NCBI GenBank assembly: GCA_029891345.1
Contig: CM056994.1
Span: 221,692,491-221,756,490 of the forward strand
Length of the DNA stretch: 64,000 nucleotides
Reading direction: 5' to 3'
Origin: Dryococelus australis
Lineage: Eukaryota > Arthropoda > Insecta > Phasmatodea > Phasmatidae
Part shown: positions 48,321-59,940 of the stretch, one piece after another
Layout of the letters: each line of letters starts with the position of its first letter
Position numbering within the stretch: position 1 is the first letter of the stretch
Program-made: the position numbers and the translations under genes
The notes under the pieces: generated by a model
Seen by the model: the letters and a program-made list of their open reading frames with translations, nothing else
What the model was told of the DNA's origin: nothing
The model's database searches: none

Positions 48321-48671
48321 TTTTTACCCTCTCTTTTTAAAAAATAACTTAACTAACTGAAAACTAAAACTACTCTCCCTTATAAAATACACCATATACC
48401 TACATATACACATACTTTCTTAACTAGCCTAACTTACACTATACACTCTTTACCCTCGTACAATAACAAAGGCCTCGGCCTCGTGCATACAATCGGACAC
48501 TACTCCCTCCTTATAACTAATTACCACATAAAACACCAATCTTAACTCTAATTATACCTCAAACTACTACTCCACCTATAGTTAAACCTATTGCTAGAAC
48601 TAATCACAAGCCAAAATAACCTTAAATATGGAACAACACAACCTGTAGTCCGTCTGTGGCGGCCATCTAAA

Positions 48672-49466
48672 AAAAACAGATTTTTCACAACATCGTAACT
48701 TGCTTACGTAGGTTTAAAAAACACATCTACAAACAGATGTGGTAATTTGAAGTATATTTTGGAGTATGTATAATTTACACACCATGTCATGGCTCGCCAC
48801 ATCTGCCAACTTCACTTTGCTTCTGCCCTGCATTTTGTATCATATATTAAAATAAATATTCAAACATTAAAATCTCGATTCAGTTGTAAATTACAAATTC
48901 AAAAATTATTACTTTGATGTGATAAGTCTGCAATATGTTACAATCGAAAACATGTACATTGTAGCAGCGTGCTAGCAAAGTGAAACTTCCCAAATATGAA
49001 AGAGACAAAGACAGATAGAAAGCGACAAAGTTCGCTCAGTAGACAGTTACTTCATAATTGCTCTCGCTCGATAAAACAACACCGTACCCTTACGGCCTAC
49101 TAACGATATTTTCTGCTGTTCTTTTACACTGTAAAAATGGGATATGTCGCCATGGGGACTACCAAAATATTTCAGTATTTCAATAGGTACCGTTTAATTT
49201 ACAAATAGGATACTAAAAAACTAGGCAACATGTCACTGCTCTCGCTGTTGTTAATTCATATTTAAAAAGACATAAATATTACCTGTTATAGATGATATTA
49301 AGGTAAACTTTCATTTTTTCAGTAATACAGTACTCTAAATTTAACAATAGTGTTGTATATTTGTGGAATATAGGTTATTGAAAAAACAGGTTGTCAGTGT
49401 TTTGCCTAGAGTGTTTTTTTAAAGGTTAATTTCCATAAGTCGCTTCCAATCGAGAATAGACTATAA
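48672..49466. repeat. interspersed repeat family R, copy 2, second part
   Basis: Continues collinearly with copy 1 from 29488 ('cataacttgcttacg.aggttt') to the shared end 'cttccaatcg.gaat.gactata' near 49450. About 15-30 bases present in copy 1 at the LINE junction are absent here, so insertion was accompanied by a small deletion. Confidence 0.8.
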
Positions 49467-50949
49467 GCTTATGTCCAATTAGTTGCCCTCAAAATTAGAG
49501 TTTTAAAAATCATTAAGAAAGGATAAAATAGAATTTAAAGAAAATCATGCTATGTTTTTCTATTTTTCAGATGGTTAGGTTATAGGAAAAGATTGGCTTT
49601 ATCTAATTTTTCTTTATTTTGACTACCTTTGGAAAACGACAAAATGTATAAACATGTAATTTACTGTAATGATTACAGCCTATCATCAAATACATAACTA
49701 TCTAAACACACAAGTAAACTTTGTTTATTTAGATTAACATCTTGTCGACAGCAGGTTCATTAGGGAATGATAAACCAAGAACATAATGAAGGGAATACAG
49801 GGAAGGAATTGGTCAAATTGTCTTTATTGAGTCACCGCATAAATTGCATGGAGTGAATTTGAGAAACCATGGAAATTGCAAATCATGAAGGCTACATTCA
49901 GTAGCTATTAAAAATATGAGAACTGATTTCTTGTTTATCACAGGAACTCTGCTGACTCGGGGAGAAAAAAATATTAAGAGTGGAGTTTTTATAATGTTTG
50001 TATTGGTTTACGAGATGATTTCCCATTACTAACAAATGAATTCAATAAACCCCTACACCGAATTAGAAAATCGGTATTAAGAAAAATATGTATCTGTGTC
50101 TCTCCCGCATTGCTTCTGCACTTGTAACACACTCGCACACAACTTCTATAGAGTATTATATTCTATTTTATTATGGTTAAAGTTTGAATAAAGCTGCTAT
50201 AGTCACCAGAAAATTATTTCCTGGAATATTTTAAAGGCAAATATGTAGGGAATGGGAAGCAAATCAACCAAAACACCGTATACATTTCCCATTTAAATGT
50301 AAATAATTGATAACTTTACATATTTAATGGCGAAATATATATGTAGTTATTTTATCTTAGAAACACCCTTGCTGTCTATGTATATTACAATTTAGGTCAT
50401 TAATGGCTTCACATTAATTTATGCCTATTTTAATACTCAACCAAATACACGTGAAAGATGGACTGATGCAATGTTTTTGGTTACTGTTGATTACGTGACC
50501 TTTCTTACCGGGAGACAACTGTCCAACCCCACGTATAAACTGGCTCCGCTTGTTAACACTACACGGTATAGGACATAGCCACTCCCTGGATCTTAACTTG
50601 TCCAATATCGTTGTACAGCTATGTATTGAAAAAAGATTTTGCGGATGCAATAAAAAAAAACACAAATTCACAAATATTTGTTACTATTTAGTTTCTGTTG
50701 GGCATTAAAAAATGAAATTGAAATAAATAAGTACTATGAATTTCTGCTACACAAACATTATGAAAACGAACATAGAATACTTTTGCCAAAAATAACCAAC
50801 TAAACAAGGCTTACTACTACACCATTATTACCAAAACGGGAAAATATTTGTAATACCTAACATTTGGGTCTGTTTCTGTTTAGGTACGGCGAATAGATGA
50901 AACTAAATCCAAATAACAATCGTTCAATAGTTGTTGCCCCCTTGAAAAT
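49467..50949. other. no gene recognised upstream of METTL6
   Basis: AT-rich sequence. An 85-codon minus-strand frame at 50414-50671 shows no recognisable features. Confidence 0.4.
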
Positions 50950-51216
50950 ATCGTTAATCGGTGTGCTCTATGGAATTTCCGCTTCCTTTTGCTGATGTAT
51001 TGTGATTGTGAATTTCTACGATTGTTGGTAGCGTGTTATGGTCGAGAGGTTTGCATTTTGAATCCTAGAAAAAAATTGTTAATTTCAATATGTGATTATT
51101 TAGTTTAACAGAACTCAGGAGAATCGTTTGTTTGTGCATTGTAAGATTTGTAGTTTTGCGTAGGAAGGAATATTTGGTTAGTAATGGGTATATTTTTGGA
51201 TCACGTGTAGTAAGAA
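50950..51216 (+). promoter_or_regulatory. METTL6: METTL6 promoter / 5' UTR region with a short upstream ORF
   Basis: The transcription start cannot be placed. An upstream ORF of eight codons plus stop (ATG at 51184, TAG at 51208-51210) ends six bases before the METTL6 start codon. If the leader includes it, it could lower translation of the main frame. A CACGTG E-box (51202-51207) overlaps the uORF. The main start lies in a good context (A at -3, G at +4: gaaATGg). Confidence 0.45.
51184..51210 (+). other. candidate upstream ORF of METTL6
   Basis: ATG-GGT-ATA-TTT-TTG-GAT and three further codons, ending in TAG. It lies in the same frame as, and directly before, the METTL6 start. Whether it is transcribed is unknown. 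Confidence 0.4.
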
Positions 51217-51884
51217 ATGGCAGGCAATTCATCAGCAGATGCTATTGGACACTATGCAAGGAAGTTGAATTCAAATGATTTACAGAAGTTGAAAGAACAG
51301 GATTTAAGGCGTGTTTCGGATTATCAAGCCAAAAAACTAGAGTTAGAAACTAAGAAGAATTGGGATTTATTTTATAAGCGGAATTCAAACCGCTTTTTTA
51401 AAGATAGGCACTGGACACGAAGAGAATTTGAAGAGTTATTATGTAATATGTCGTTTTCGGAAGGATCATTAAAAAAGATGCTGGAAGTAGGTTGTGGTGT
51501 TGGAAATTTGATATACCCGTTACTGGAAGATGGATTCGATATGTTCATATACGCGTGCGATATTTCGCATTCTGCCGTAGAACTGTTGAAAATGCACCCT
51601 ATGTATTCGGAGAATGATATAAGCGCATTCCAGTGTGACATTACAACAGACTGTATCTTCACGGAGATACCTGCCGACTCTTTGGATGTTATTACGTTAA
51701 TATTTGTTTTGTCAGCAATCCATCCAGACAAATTTGAAAAGGCATTAAGGAATCTTTACATGCTCTTGAAACCTGGGGGCATCGTTTTATTTAGAGATTA
51801 TGGTTTATATGACATGGCACAGCTGCGCTTCAAGCCTGGTCACAAAATTGCTGATAACTTCTACATGAGGCAGGATGGCACCCG
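51217..51884 (+). CDS. METTL6: METTL6, exon 1 (residues 1-222 and two bases of 223): tRNA-Ser m3C32 methyltransferase
   Basis: METTL6 transfers a methyl group from S-adenosylmethionine to N3 of cytidine 32 in serine tRNAs, acting with seryl-tRNA synthetase. Visible features: the family block KNWDLFYKRN...RFFKDRHWT at residues 47-67, SAM-binding motif I LEVGCGVGN at 89-97, the following acidic residue in YACDIS at 112-117, FQCDIT at 138-143, LIFVLSAIHPDK at 161-172, LLKPGG at 183-188, and FRDYGLYD at 192-199. The exon ends MRQDGTR at a consensus donor (CCCG|GTAAGT, intron from 51885). With exon 2 the protein has 276 residues, close to the vertebrate length of about 280. No stops or frameshifts. 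METTL2/METTL8 are longer at the N-terminus, so METTL6 fits best. Confidence 0.95.
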
Positions 51885-52493
51885 GTAAGTTTACGTGAAG
51901 ACAGGTTTCCACTTTTTTTTTTCGGCTTTCCCTCGAGATGCAACGTCACACATGCTGTAATGAAACCATAATTTCGAATTAAGTTTATACATATGTTTTC
52001 ATTATTTCTGGTTAATATTATGACTATTTACACTCTGGATGCCCCAGAATATCTTAACTAGGTGTATAAACTTAGGATCACCTCTATTAAATTTGTTTTA
52101 ATTATATTTTTTTGAAAATTTGCACATCAGTGCTTTTACTTAGATATTTGAGTGTTCTAAGCAGTATGATGTATCTTTGAAGTTTCTAAATGTTTTTTTC
52201 CTCTATGTAAGCTTTTTGCAAGCAGCATGGCTTTATGTAAGTTATGCTGTTATTCTTCAGCAAGTTTTGACTTAAGTCTAACGTTTAGGAAGAGAATAGC
52301 CAAGTAATCTGCCCAGGGTTATGATGCCTTACTGTTACATGGAACAAGCGTTCAACACTATTCCACAGGTTTGTTTATAAGTGTAATGTAGTTAAGGACG
52401 TCAGGATGTTGGCCTTATAGTTTAATAGATTGGGCTAATTCGGATGCCTTCCACTAGTTTAGTTTTTTTTACTACTGAAGTGTGGTTTTTGGG

Positions 52494-52806
52494 GTAATTG
52501 TTAAAAAAAGGGGATTTTTCGAAAATCGGAGAAATAATACCTGGATACGTTAGAAATGATTATAATTACCAGGAGTTTTGGAGGGACTTCAAGTAGTTTT
52601 CTGTAAAGAAAGTAAAATTTAGATAGGGAGGAGGGTGGCTGAATTGTTTTACATGTAAGAGTAATTCTTAACAATAGGAGCTTTTTCGAAAATGGTAAAA
52701 ATAATACCTTGATATGATTATTAGTATTCATAATTACTAGGAATTTTGGAGGGGCTTTGAGTAGTTTTCTGTAAAAATAAATAAAATGTGATACGGACGA
52801 GTGTGA
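52494..52806 (+). repeat. ~155 bp tandem duplication in the METTL6 intron
   Basis: Units 52494-52660 and 52661-52806 share 'gtaattSttaa', 'tttttcgaaaat', 'aataatacct.gata', 'ttttggaggg.ctt' and 'agtagttttctgtaaa'. A short related piece ('gtaattctttagaataggggc') lies at 55180-55202, just outside foldback copy 4. Confidence 0.8.
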
Positions 52807-53444
52807 TCAAGATTACTGTGTGTATGTATGCTATAAAATACAGTTTGCAACGAATATATAATGTGTAAAATTAATTTATGGTGTATATTTATAGTGCAGC
52901 ATCAAGGTTATACAGGTAAACAACACAGGTTTGGAGCAGTGTTGGGACATTATGTAGTTCTGGTGAATTACTGAAAGCTTACCTGGTAGACGAGAGGATA
53001 AAACTTATTACTATTAGAATAAATATAAATATTGTAGATAATACAGAACCCCATTCAGAGACTGTGTTTATCAGAGCCAATGTGTTATAATGCCATGTTA
53101 CTTTTGTCAACACACTGTGTGTCCATGTTGGTATATGCAGGTGGATTGTGGGAAATTGCCTGATGGACAACTGACATTACTGGCGGTTTGAATTGTGTCT
53201 GAGGTTTCAGATTGAGTGCTTACACATGTTTTTATTGAAAATCATGTTTGAAATGTTAAATCCAATAATTGTGTGAAATTAAGTGTTTCTATGTTATTAC
53301 AGCAAAGGAAAAGTTAAATTATAATATATGTGCGGTGATTAGTGTGACTAGTGTGATCAAATGGATAGTGGCTGAGGTGTGTGTTTATATACTGTAGCCG
53401 TATGAATGGCTAGGGATTAGGTGACTATAAACTAAATTTAATTT

Positions 53445-54400
53445 TCCGGGAAAAAAATCTCTGAAAGTTGTATCATTCCACTCCGTTAATTACACAGAAC
53501 ACAAATCTACTAGGTACATCATTTGACCAATAGAAACCCCGAAAACGATAGTGGGTATGGTTATGATCAGGAAAATTGTGAGGTAAAACCATTGAAACAT
53601 GTACCTACATAATGCACTGTTTATTCATAAAAATATGTTAAATTGCAGAATTACTGTACAAGCATAGCCAAACATTATGCACCGAGCCAGAGTTCCAGCA
53701 CCAGCAGGGAAGTAAATCCCCAAAACAGCGAATCAATGTGTGCTGGCAATTTTTTTAGGTGGTTATGCAAAGCGTCTCACACCAGCAAAGCTTGGAGTTT
53801 CCCCACAAATGGTTTTCAAGCGTAGCCCCCTTGCACTTAAAAATATTGTACAAGTGTAGCCAAACATTATGCATCGATCCAGTCCCAGTAGGGAAGTAAA
53901 TCCCCTAAACAGTAATTCAAGGCACGCCTGCAATTTTTAATATTTTTAGGTTGTGCGAGGCATTGCGCATCTGCTAAGCTTGGAGTTTCCCCATAAATGA
54001 TTCATGTGTAGCCTATTTGCACTAAGATATAATGTGTATGTGTTTTGCAATTGAGCATATTTTTGTACTATATTACTGTAATATTGTTTTATGAAAACAT
54101 GTTTAATTGCAAAAAGATTGAACTGAACATTACCTAAATTGATGTTGCCAATAGTATTTAGAAATGCAATAGTTGGGAGGGTTATGAACTGGTGGAAGAT
54201 TGAGGGGTAAAGGTTTATAATGGAAATGTAGGGTACATTTTTTTTTTTTTTTTTTTTTTTTTTCTCCTGGTCTTCATAGCCCTCCTCTCTATCGTTTTTG
54301 GAGTTTCTATTGGTGAAATATTGATGCCCTAGTAAATTTGTGTTCTGTGTAATTGAGTGGATTTATACCACTTTCAGATATTTTTTTACTTCAGAAAAGC
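53445..54400. mobile_element. foldback-type element, copy 3 (complete: two ~150 bp inverted arms, tandem core)
   Basis: The left arm 53449-53595 ('aaaaaaatctctgaaagt', 'cacagaacacaaat', 'accaatagaaacccc', 'gataatgatcaggaaaatt'-type) is the inverse of the right arm 54268-54395 ('ggtcttcatagccctcc', 'gtttctattggtg', 'gtaaatttgtgttctgtg', 'actttcagatattttttt'). Between them lie two ~190 bp core units (53650-53835, 53836-54010) and an inner segment with a further partial arm (54165-54215). There is no coding sequence. Long inverted arms with internal tandem repeats are the hallmark of foldback elements; the transposase that moves it is not in the window. Confidence 0.8.
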
Positions 54401-54975
54401 TTCTTTCTTAAGAACTACAGCTACATTGACTGGTCTTACTTTTCTATGGAAGTGTTAATATTTTATTGCAGTTTTGTATGCACGTAACCTGCTAAGTTTT
54501 GTGCCACTGAGAAGTTAAACTAATTAAAGACATGTATTAACTTCTTGGGGGGGGGGGGCAATGCTAGGTAAATGTTGATTGCGGAAACATATATATACAC
54601 ACACGTGCATTGAATACTCATACTTTTTATCTCCAAAACCACTGGTTCATAGTTCAATGCATTACGCCTGTTTGGCTGTCTGTGGTATGAAGAATATTTT
54701 CAATTCCTAGTGTAAAAGAGATGATAATTTGTTCAAGCGTGGCAATGACGTCCTTAATGCTTCATGGATTCTGTTTCTTGGCGCACATATTGTTCTTCAG
54801 AGGATATGTTTTATTTTGTACTTGTAACTGTTAGTAAAAAAAAGGCTATAGCACGTTTTAATGCAAGCGGTGTTGTAATTAAAATATCTGCAGGGATGCC
54901 AACATCCATAAGCAACATTAACACAACATGACTAGTGATAACTAAATCTAAAAATTGCATACTTTTATGAAAGCT

Positions 54976-55009
54976 AATGCAAACTGTAATGTACATTGCA
55001 GTTTGCATT
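54976..55009. repeat. 34-nt near-perfect palindrome
   Basis: AATGCAAACTG, T, AATGTACATT, G, CAGTTTGCATT: the outer 11-mers are exact complements and the inner 10-mer is itself palindromic. Within the METTL6 intron. Confidence 0.8.
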
Positions 55010-55184
55010 GTACTAGTAGAAAAAATTTCAATGTTACTGTACAGAAAATATAATACTGTTAGTAACTATATACTGTAGGTATGTGCCACCATCTGTTATT
55101 GATAAGTCTTTTCAATGAATGTGAAATTTCATTAATATAGCCATAGCTATATATGTGCATAAAACAGGTATCATAATCGGTAAT

Positions 55185-55815
55185 TCTTTAGAATAGGGGC
55201 TTTTGTGAAGAAAAAAAATCTCTGAAAGTAATACATCATTTGATCAATAGAAACCCCAAAAATGATAGTGGGGAGGGCTATGAAGATCAGGGAAATTGTG
55301 GGGTAAAAAATGCAGAATAAGTTCATTTTCATTATAAACTTTTACCCCTCAATTTCCCTCCAGTTCTTAGCCCTCCCCACTATAGTATTTCTAAATTGTA
55401 TTTGGTAACATTGTCAATTTAGGTCATGTTCAGTTCAATTTTTTTTGTAATTAAACATGTTTTTGTGAGATATTCCAGTAGTATTACAAACGGTCCAAAA
55501 GTAAGTTAAATTGTGAAAAACACACACACATGCTATTTCTCAATGCAAATAGGCTGCACATGACAATTTGTGGGGAAACTCAAAGCTTCGCTGATACGTG
55601 ATGCTTCACATCACCAAAAAAAAGCCTGTGCACCTTGAATACTGTTTTGGGGATTTACTCCCCTGCTGGTGCTGGGACTCTGGCTTGGTGCATTGTGCTT
55701 GGTTAAGCTTGTACAGTAATTTTTCTTGCTAGGGGGTTACACTTTAAAATCATTTGTGGGTGATGCATGATGCTTCGCATCACCACCAAAAAAATTGCAG
55801 CATACCTTGAATCAC
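55185..55815 (-). mobile_element. foldback-type element, copy 4 (inverse orientation, one arm)
   Basis: The arm at 55210-55310 ('aatctctgaaagt', 'atcatttgatcaatagaaa', 'tagtggggagggctatgaag') is followed by its own inverse partner at 55340-55385 ('ttacccctcaatttccctcc'). The inner segment, one inverted core unit (55530-55735) and part of a second follow. The far arm is not found before 55900. Orientation is opposite to copy 3, about 0.8 kb away. Confidence 0.7.
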
Positions 55816-55899
55816 TGTTGGCACTGGGACATAAAAGCACCTTTTTTAAATTAGCAAGGAGCCATATTCTCACTGCACTTGATAAAGAGTACTCATTCA

Positions 55900-57800
55900 C
55901 TAAGAAATATTAAAACCTCAGCATTAAAAATCCTTAAAATCATTACAATGAATTTTGCTCAAGAAAAGTATTGCTAAGAGACTATAAAAATCCACTTCTT
56001 ACAAAAATCCAATTATGATACCATTTCTAAATCCTAACAATTTTGTGGCAAGGAAACACTTCCCCAAAATCTACATACATGACCACCATTAAAAACACTA
56101 CTGCGTATATACATTGCAAAAATCCCTCAACATTTAGATACTTAACTTTTATAGACATTTTACAAGGCATTGTGCCCAGTATGCTGAAGCCTAAGTGCGT
56201 GAAGAAGAAAGGACATGTATTGTCAGCTTACCCGCGTCGCCCGAAGAGGAAGACTGCACGAGAGTCCGGACTGGCAAACAAATATTTATTCCAGCATACG
56301 GGGGCCAGGAAAAAGCTGCGAGAAGGCAGGCGAGGGTTATGGAAGTTTCCAGAGTCTAGAATAGTTGCTAGTGTTACCACCAGGTGGCACTCTGCCGCTT
56401 CACAAGCGCAGCACGCCGCTCCTCAGTACAGCCATGAGTCTAGTAGCATACATACGTGTTTTGCTCAGCTGTGTACAGACAAGTCAAATAAAGAAGTCAG
56501 GGTATATTTCTACTGCTGCGAAGTGTTCCCCTTTTTACACAATAAGCCCTCTTCAGATATTAGCATGTTATTAACACGGACTACAAAGAAGATACTGGTG
56601 ATGATAATCTTGCTAGGAAACAAACAAAATGTCTTAACCACATGTAGTTCTGTCAATACGGCAGGCAGTGATCAGATTGAATTTTTCTAATGTGGTCTAT
56701 ATTGCGGCGACAGTTTGGCTGAAGTAGAGTTCCACAAGCAGTCGGGTTAATTCAACTGGGGTACTATGTCTATTATCACATAGCGCTCAATGAATATAAA
56801 CATTCAATCATGCTTTCCGTAATTATAACCATCAAGTAGATATATTCAAAGTTTATAGCACCAATTGCAGTGACGGCAATTAAAATGTTGAGGCAGCCAG
56901 GACACAGGAGTACTTGCATTAATTAACTTTGAAATATATGATTGACATGCGTTACTCTTGAAGCAAGGCTTCACAAGGATATTAACTTTCTGAAAGATGT
57001 TCATTCAAAACAAGTTTACCCTAACAATGGAAAGTGTCATAACTTCGGTTTATAGATTTATTCACCTGCTGCTCGTTGACTTTGTCAGAGCCTTCACTTT
57101 TAAAATTTCTTTTTGATGTGCACTCCTCAGATTATTTTTTTATTACAGCATCTTTCATGGTGTTCTGTGTCTACCTCTTTTCATATTACCAGCAGCAGAG
57201 CATAACGTGCATCTTTTTTGCCCTATCATGATATAATTTACACTTCACTTGCCACAGACATGGCTCGCTCTCATATATTTGTTTCCAATTTTCTAGAAAC
57301 TTGCGATTCACCTGTATCTCTTCATCAAAAGCTTAAGACGAACTGACGGAATATATGTTGTTTCCCCCACACGCCAGAAAAGTTTTTCAATTCCGATTTC
57401 GCTGACTGTGCAGCTCACCAGTGGCCTCAAGGCCGTTACCACACACTCCAGATTACCCTGAGGCCGAGGCCGCTTTCCCGGCCTTGAGGAATTTGTTTGT
57501 GGGCATCTTGAAAGAATAATGTAATATCTGGTACCTTCTTGCAACACTCGTAAATCCATCTGTATGGCTGATTGTGAGCAGAGTATTTAAGAGACACTTC
57601 AATTTGTAGGATGACTTCACTCTAGTGCAGGTTCTGGAATACTAACTCAATAAGGCTTCTTGCTGGCCGGGCACAAAGCAAGCAAAGTATTAAGAGATTA
57701 GAGCATCCTTTGTGCAAGGATGTTGCATCATCATCAAATTATTTTTGAAAATATGAATCCATAGACAGGTAGTTATATTTATATTTAGATCTTTACTGGC
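55900..57800. other. intronic sequence, no gene recognised; GC-richer block 56170-56500
   Basis: A 215-codon plus-strand frame (56043-56690) crosses a GC-richer block with Arg/Lys-rich residues (RRPKRKTARESGLANKYLFQ) but no recognisable domain. 57300-57560 is also GC-richer, with an unassigned minus-strand frame. These may be old LTR-element leaders, but I cannot confirm this. Confidence 0.3.
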
Positions 57801-57807
57801 ACTCTTA

Positions 57808-57990
57808 TCCTGGTGGCTCAATGACTATGGTGTCTGACTACCAATCCAAGGTCCGGCAGTTCGCTGCTTCTCAAACTTCACAGCTATTCTATACTAAACC
57901 TTACTACATCGAAGAGGCAAGTGTCTGCCTACAGCACATGGAACATCGCCCTTACCCTCCATCCAAAACGAGCGAGCAGTTGATGACAAT
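57808..57990 (+). mobile_element. possible tRNA-derived SINE
   Basis: The head 'ctggtggctcaatgactatggtgtctgac' resembles a tRNA A box, and 'aaggtccggcagttcgctgc' about 30 bases on resembles a decayed B box. A non-tRNA body follows. No target-site duplication was found and the body does not match the other SINE. Confidence 0.35.
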
Positions 57991-58379
57991 GAGATAGTGT
58001 AGATATCAATGGATCAATTGATTTCGACTTTTGATACCTTTGATACATCGTGAGCTAACATATATGAATTGATTGATTACAATTTTTCAACAGAGTGTAA
58101 AAGTTTCTGCTGTGAATTCATAGATCGCAACAGTTGACTGACATACTCGTTCAACTGAGATACCAGAGTTTCTGGTCTTCTTAAGTTATAACATCATTGC
58201 ATCAGAAGTTGCTGCAGGCTGTTTTTATAAATTATACATATTAGTACTAATCTCCCATCCTTACGCATATCCTCCAATCTTCTCCATCAGTTCGTGCAGT
58301 GGGTCTTTGCCTTTAATCAATTCTTCCACAGTTAAGACTTCTGGTTGATTTGACATGGATGACCCAATTGCAGATTTCA

Positions 58380-58870
58380 AACATATGGTGCAAAGCCAAG
58401 GTTACCTTACTGAAGAACAGAATGGAACCAACCATTCCAAAAAACTTTCATCCAGTTTGATTTCTCTGCCATCACTAAAAAGTTTTGGAGAGAATGGTAC
58501 TCAACCACATATCAGAACATCATGACCACAAACTTGTAAAAAACAAGCAGGAAGATCATGTGGCCAAATCCTTAACCTGAACCAGCATATAGAAGATGGA
58601 AATGAAAGAGGGCAAATTACAGGTGTGGCATTCATTGACCTTACTGCAATGTACGAGACTGTCAACCACAAATTGTTGATCAGGAAGATATATATCATGG
58701 TGGACTATCACGACACAATTCATCAATTGCCTGCTGCAAAACAAGCAATTTTTGATTACCTTATGCAGCAAAAAAAGCCAATGGAGGATCTAGAAAAATG
58801 GAAAAAATTATCTTTCACAAGATAGTGTACTGGCCCCACTGTTGGATATGTTTAATTTGAATTGTTACTT
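58380..58870 (+). pseudogene. LINE reverse-transcriptase relic (fragment)
   Basis: Short frames give a motif-A-like GVAFIDLTAMYETVNHKLLI (near 58617-58676) and, after a frameshift, LSQDSVLAPLLDMFNLN (near 58810-58860), which resembles the GLPQGSVLAPLLFN block of many LINE RTs. The catalytic FADD region is not recognisable downstream. The last ~55 bases lie inside the left arm of the large inverted repeat. Confidence 0.7.
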
Positions 58871-59940
58871 TCATATGTAGAAAAAGAGAATGTTCCAATC
58901 TACAGACGCTGAACCACTTAGGACATAGCATCACCTGTCATTTCATTCAAAATGTTTTTGTATGGGCAGAGGAAATTTTTTTTTCAAAACACCCAAATTT
59001 GGGAACATTTTTCTGAATATTGCACCGGCATAATCTGCTGTGTCAAGTGGAGTATTATGCTCAACTACGAATGAAACAAAAATAAGTTCTTCATTCATGA
59101 TGTCCAAGTTGGCATTTGTAGTATCAAAAACGCTGGAGATACAGTGGACTTCCTATCTACCTTTCTTAAGGGACAGTCAAAAAATTTCCATACAGGTGAG
59201 ATTTGAATAGGTGAGGGTGTTGACATGTGCATCAATAAAATACAACTTCTAATCTTATTAGACCATGAGTACAATGAGAGCTGTATGTTACCTGTGAATA
59301 AAGTTTAACTAGTAAAGATAATAAAAAAAGAGAATTTAAAAGAAAGTATTTCTGGAAATAATAGATTTTAAAAACACTTCACAACTTGTTTAAAAATAGA
59401 ATATAACAACTCAAAATACTGTATATAATTGATTGTTATTACAGGTTTCCGTATAAATCTGTAATGTAATTTCCCTGGCCAAAATTTCTAATTTCCCTGA
59501 CTAAATTTTTTTTAAATAATTTGCCTATTTTGTAAATTTTCTGGAGAGAAAATAAATAAAGAAAATCCAGCCTCCACCATCCCCATAGCTGGCCTATCTC
59601 TCTCCACTTTCTTCACTTCTTTTTTATTGAATTTTTTCATTTATTGACTATCAAAAACTAAATGTAAAAAAAAATTATAAATACAAAAAAATGTTGTAAG
59701 AACGCAATTACACATTAATTTTGTACAAAATAATAATCATTATTTATACAGTCATTAATTAAAATTAAGTCAGTCATTGTCTAGTCTTTCAAAACACAAC
59801 TTTAAAGAACTCAATATTAATGACACATCATCTATAACCTTTCAATATTCTCAAGAAGTTTCTTCTTGCATTTGATTTCAATGTCTTCTTTCTCCCGCTC
59901 CAAATTCATGGTTTTCCCCTTTTTCTTTTCTAGTTACCTG
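58815..59940 (+). repeat. left arm of a large inverted repeat
   Basis: The reverse complement of 62905-64000. The outer ~780 bases (58815-59600) are almost identical between arms, with only a handful of differences by eye. The inner part (59600-59940) is clearly more diverged, roughly 80-85%. The spacer of ~3 kb contains METTL6 exon 2. The arm probably extends further left, but its partner lies beyond the window end. Confidence 0.92.
58978..59135 (-). pseudogene. hAT-like transposase fragment (left arm copy)
   Basis: The minus strand reads NLDIMNEELIFVSFVVEHNT and PLDTADYAGAIFRKMFPNLG, apart from about one amino-acid difference from the right arm. It resembles the HN-P-ADHAG-LFR-MFP block near the N-terminus of a hAT-related protein family of invertebrates. 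See 63680-63837. Confidence 0.45.

Larger units (their letters stand above)
43813..48671 (-). mobile_element. nearly full-length CR1-like LINE (4.86 kb), inactive
   Basis: Read on the minus strand: a 5' region of ~350 bp (48321-48671), ORF1 (48320-46781), ORF2 (46759 to about 43855), and a 3' end with GTAGCCTAATTGCGAGTG and a TATG-type tail. The limits are set by comparison with family R copy 1, which is uninterrupted at this place (about 29475-29490). The sense strand is strongly purine-rich. ORF1 with a PHD finger and an esterase-like domain is known from CR1-like elements. Frameshifts and stops in both ORFs make it defective. Confidence 0.88.

Noticed and set aside
56043..56690. 215-codon open frame inside the METTL6 intron
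   Set aside because: The longest open frame apart from METTL6, but residues look random outside one basic patch. No homology is recognised; possibly part of an old LTR-element leader.
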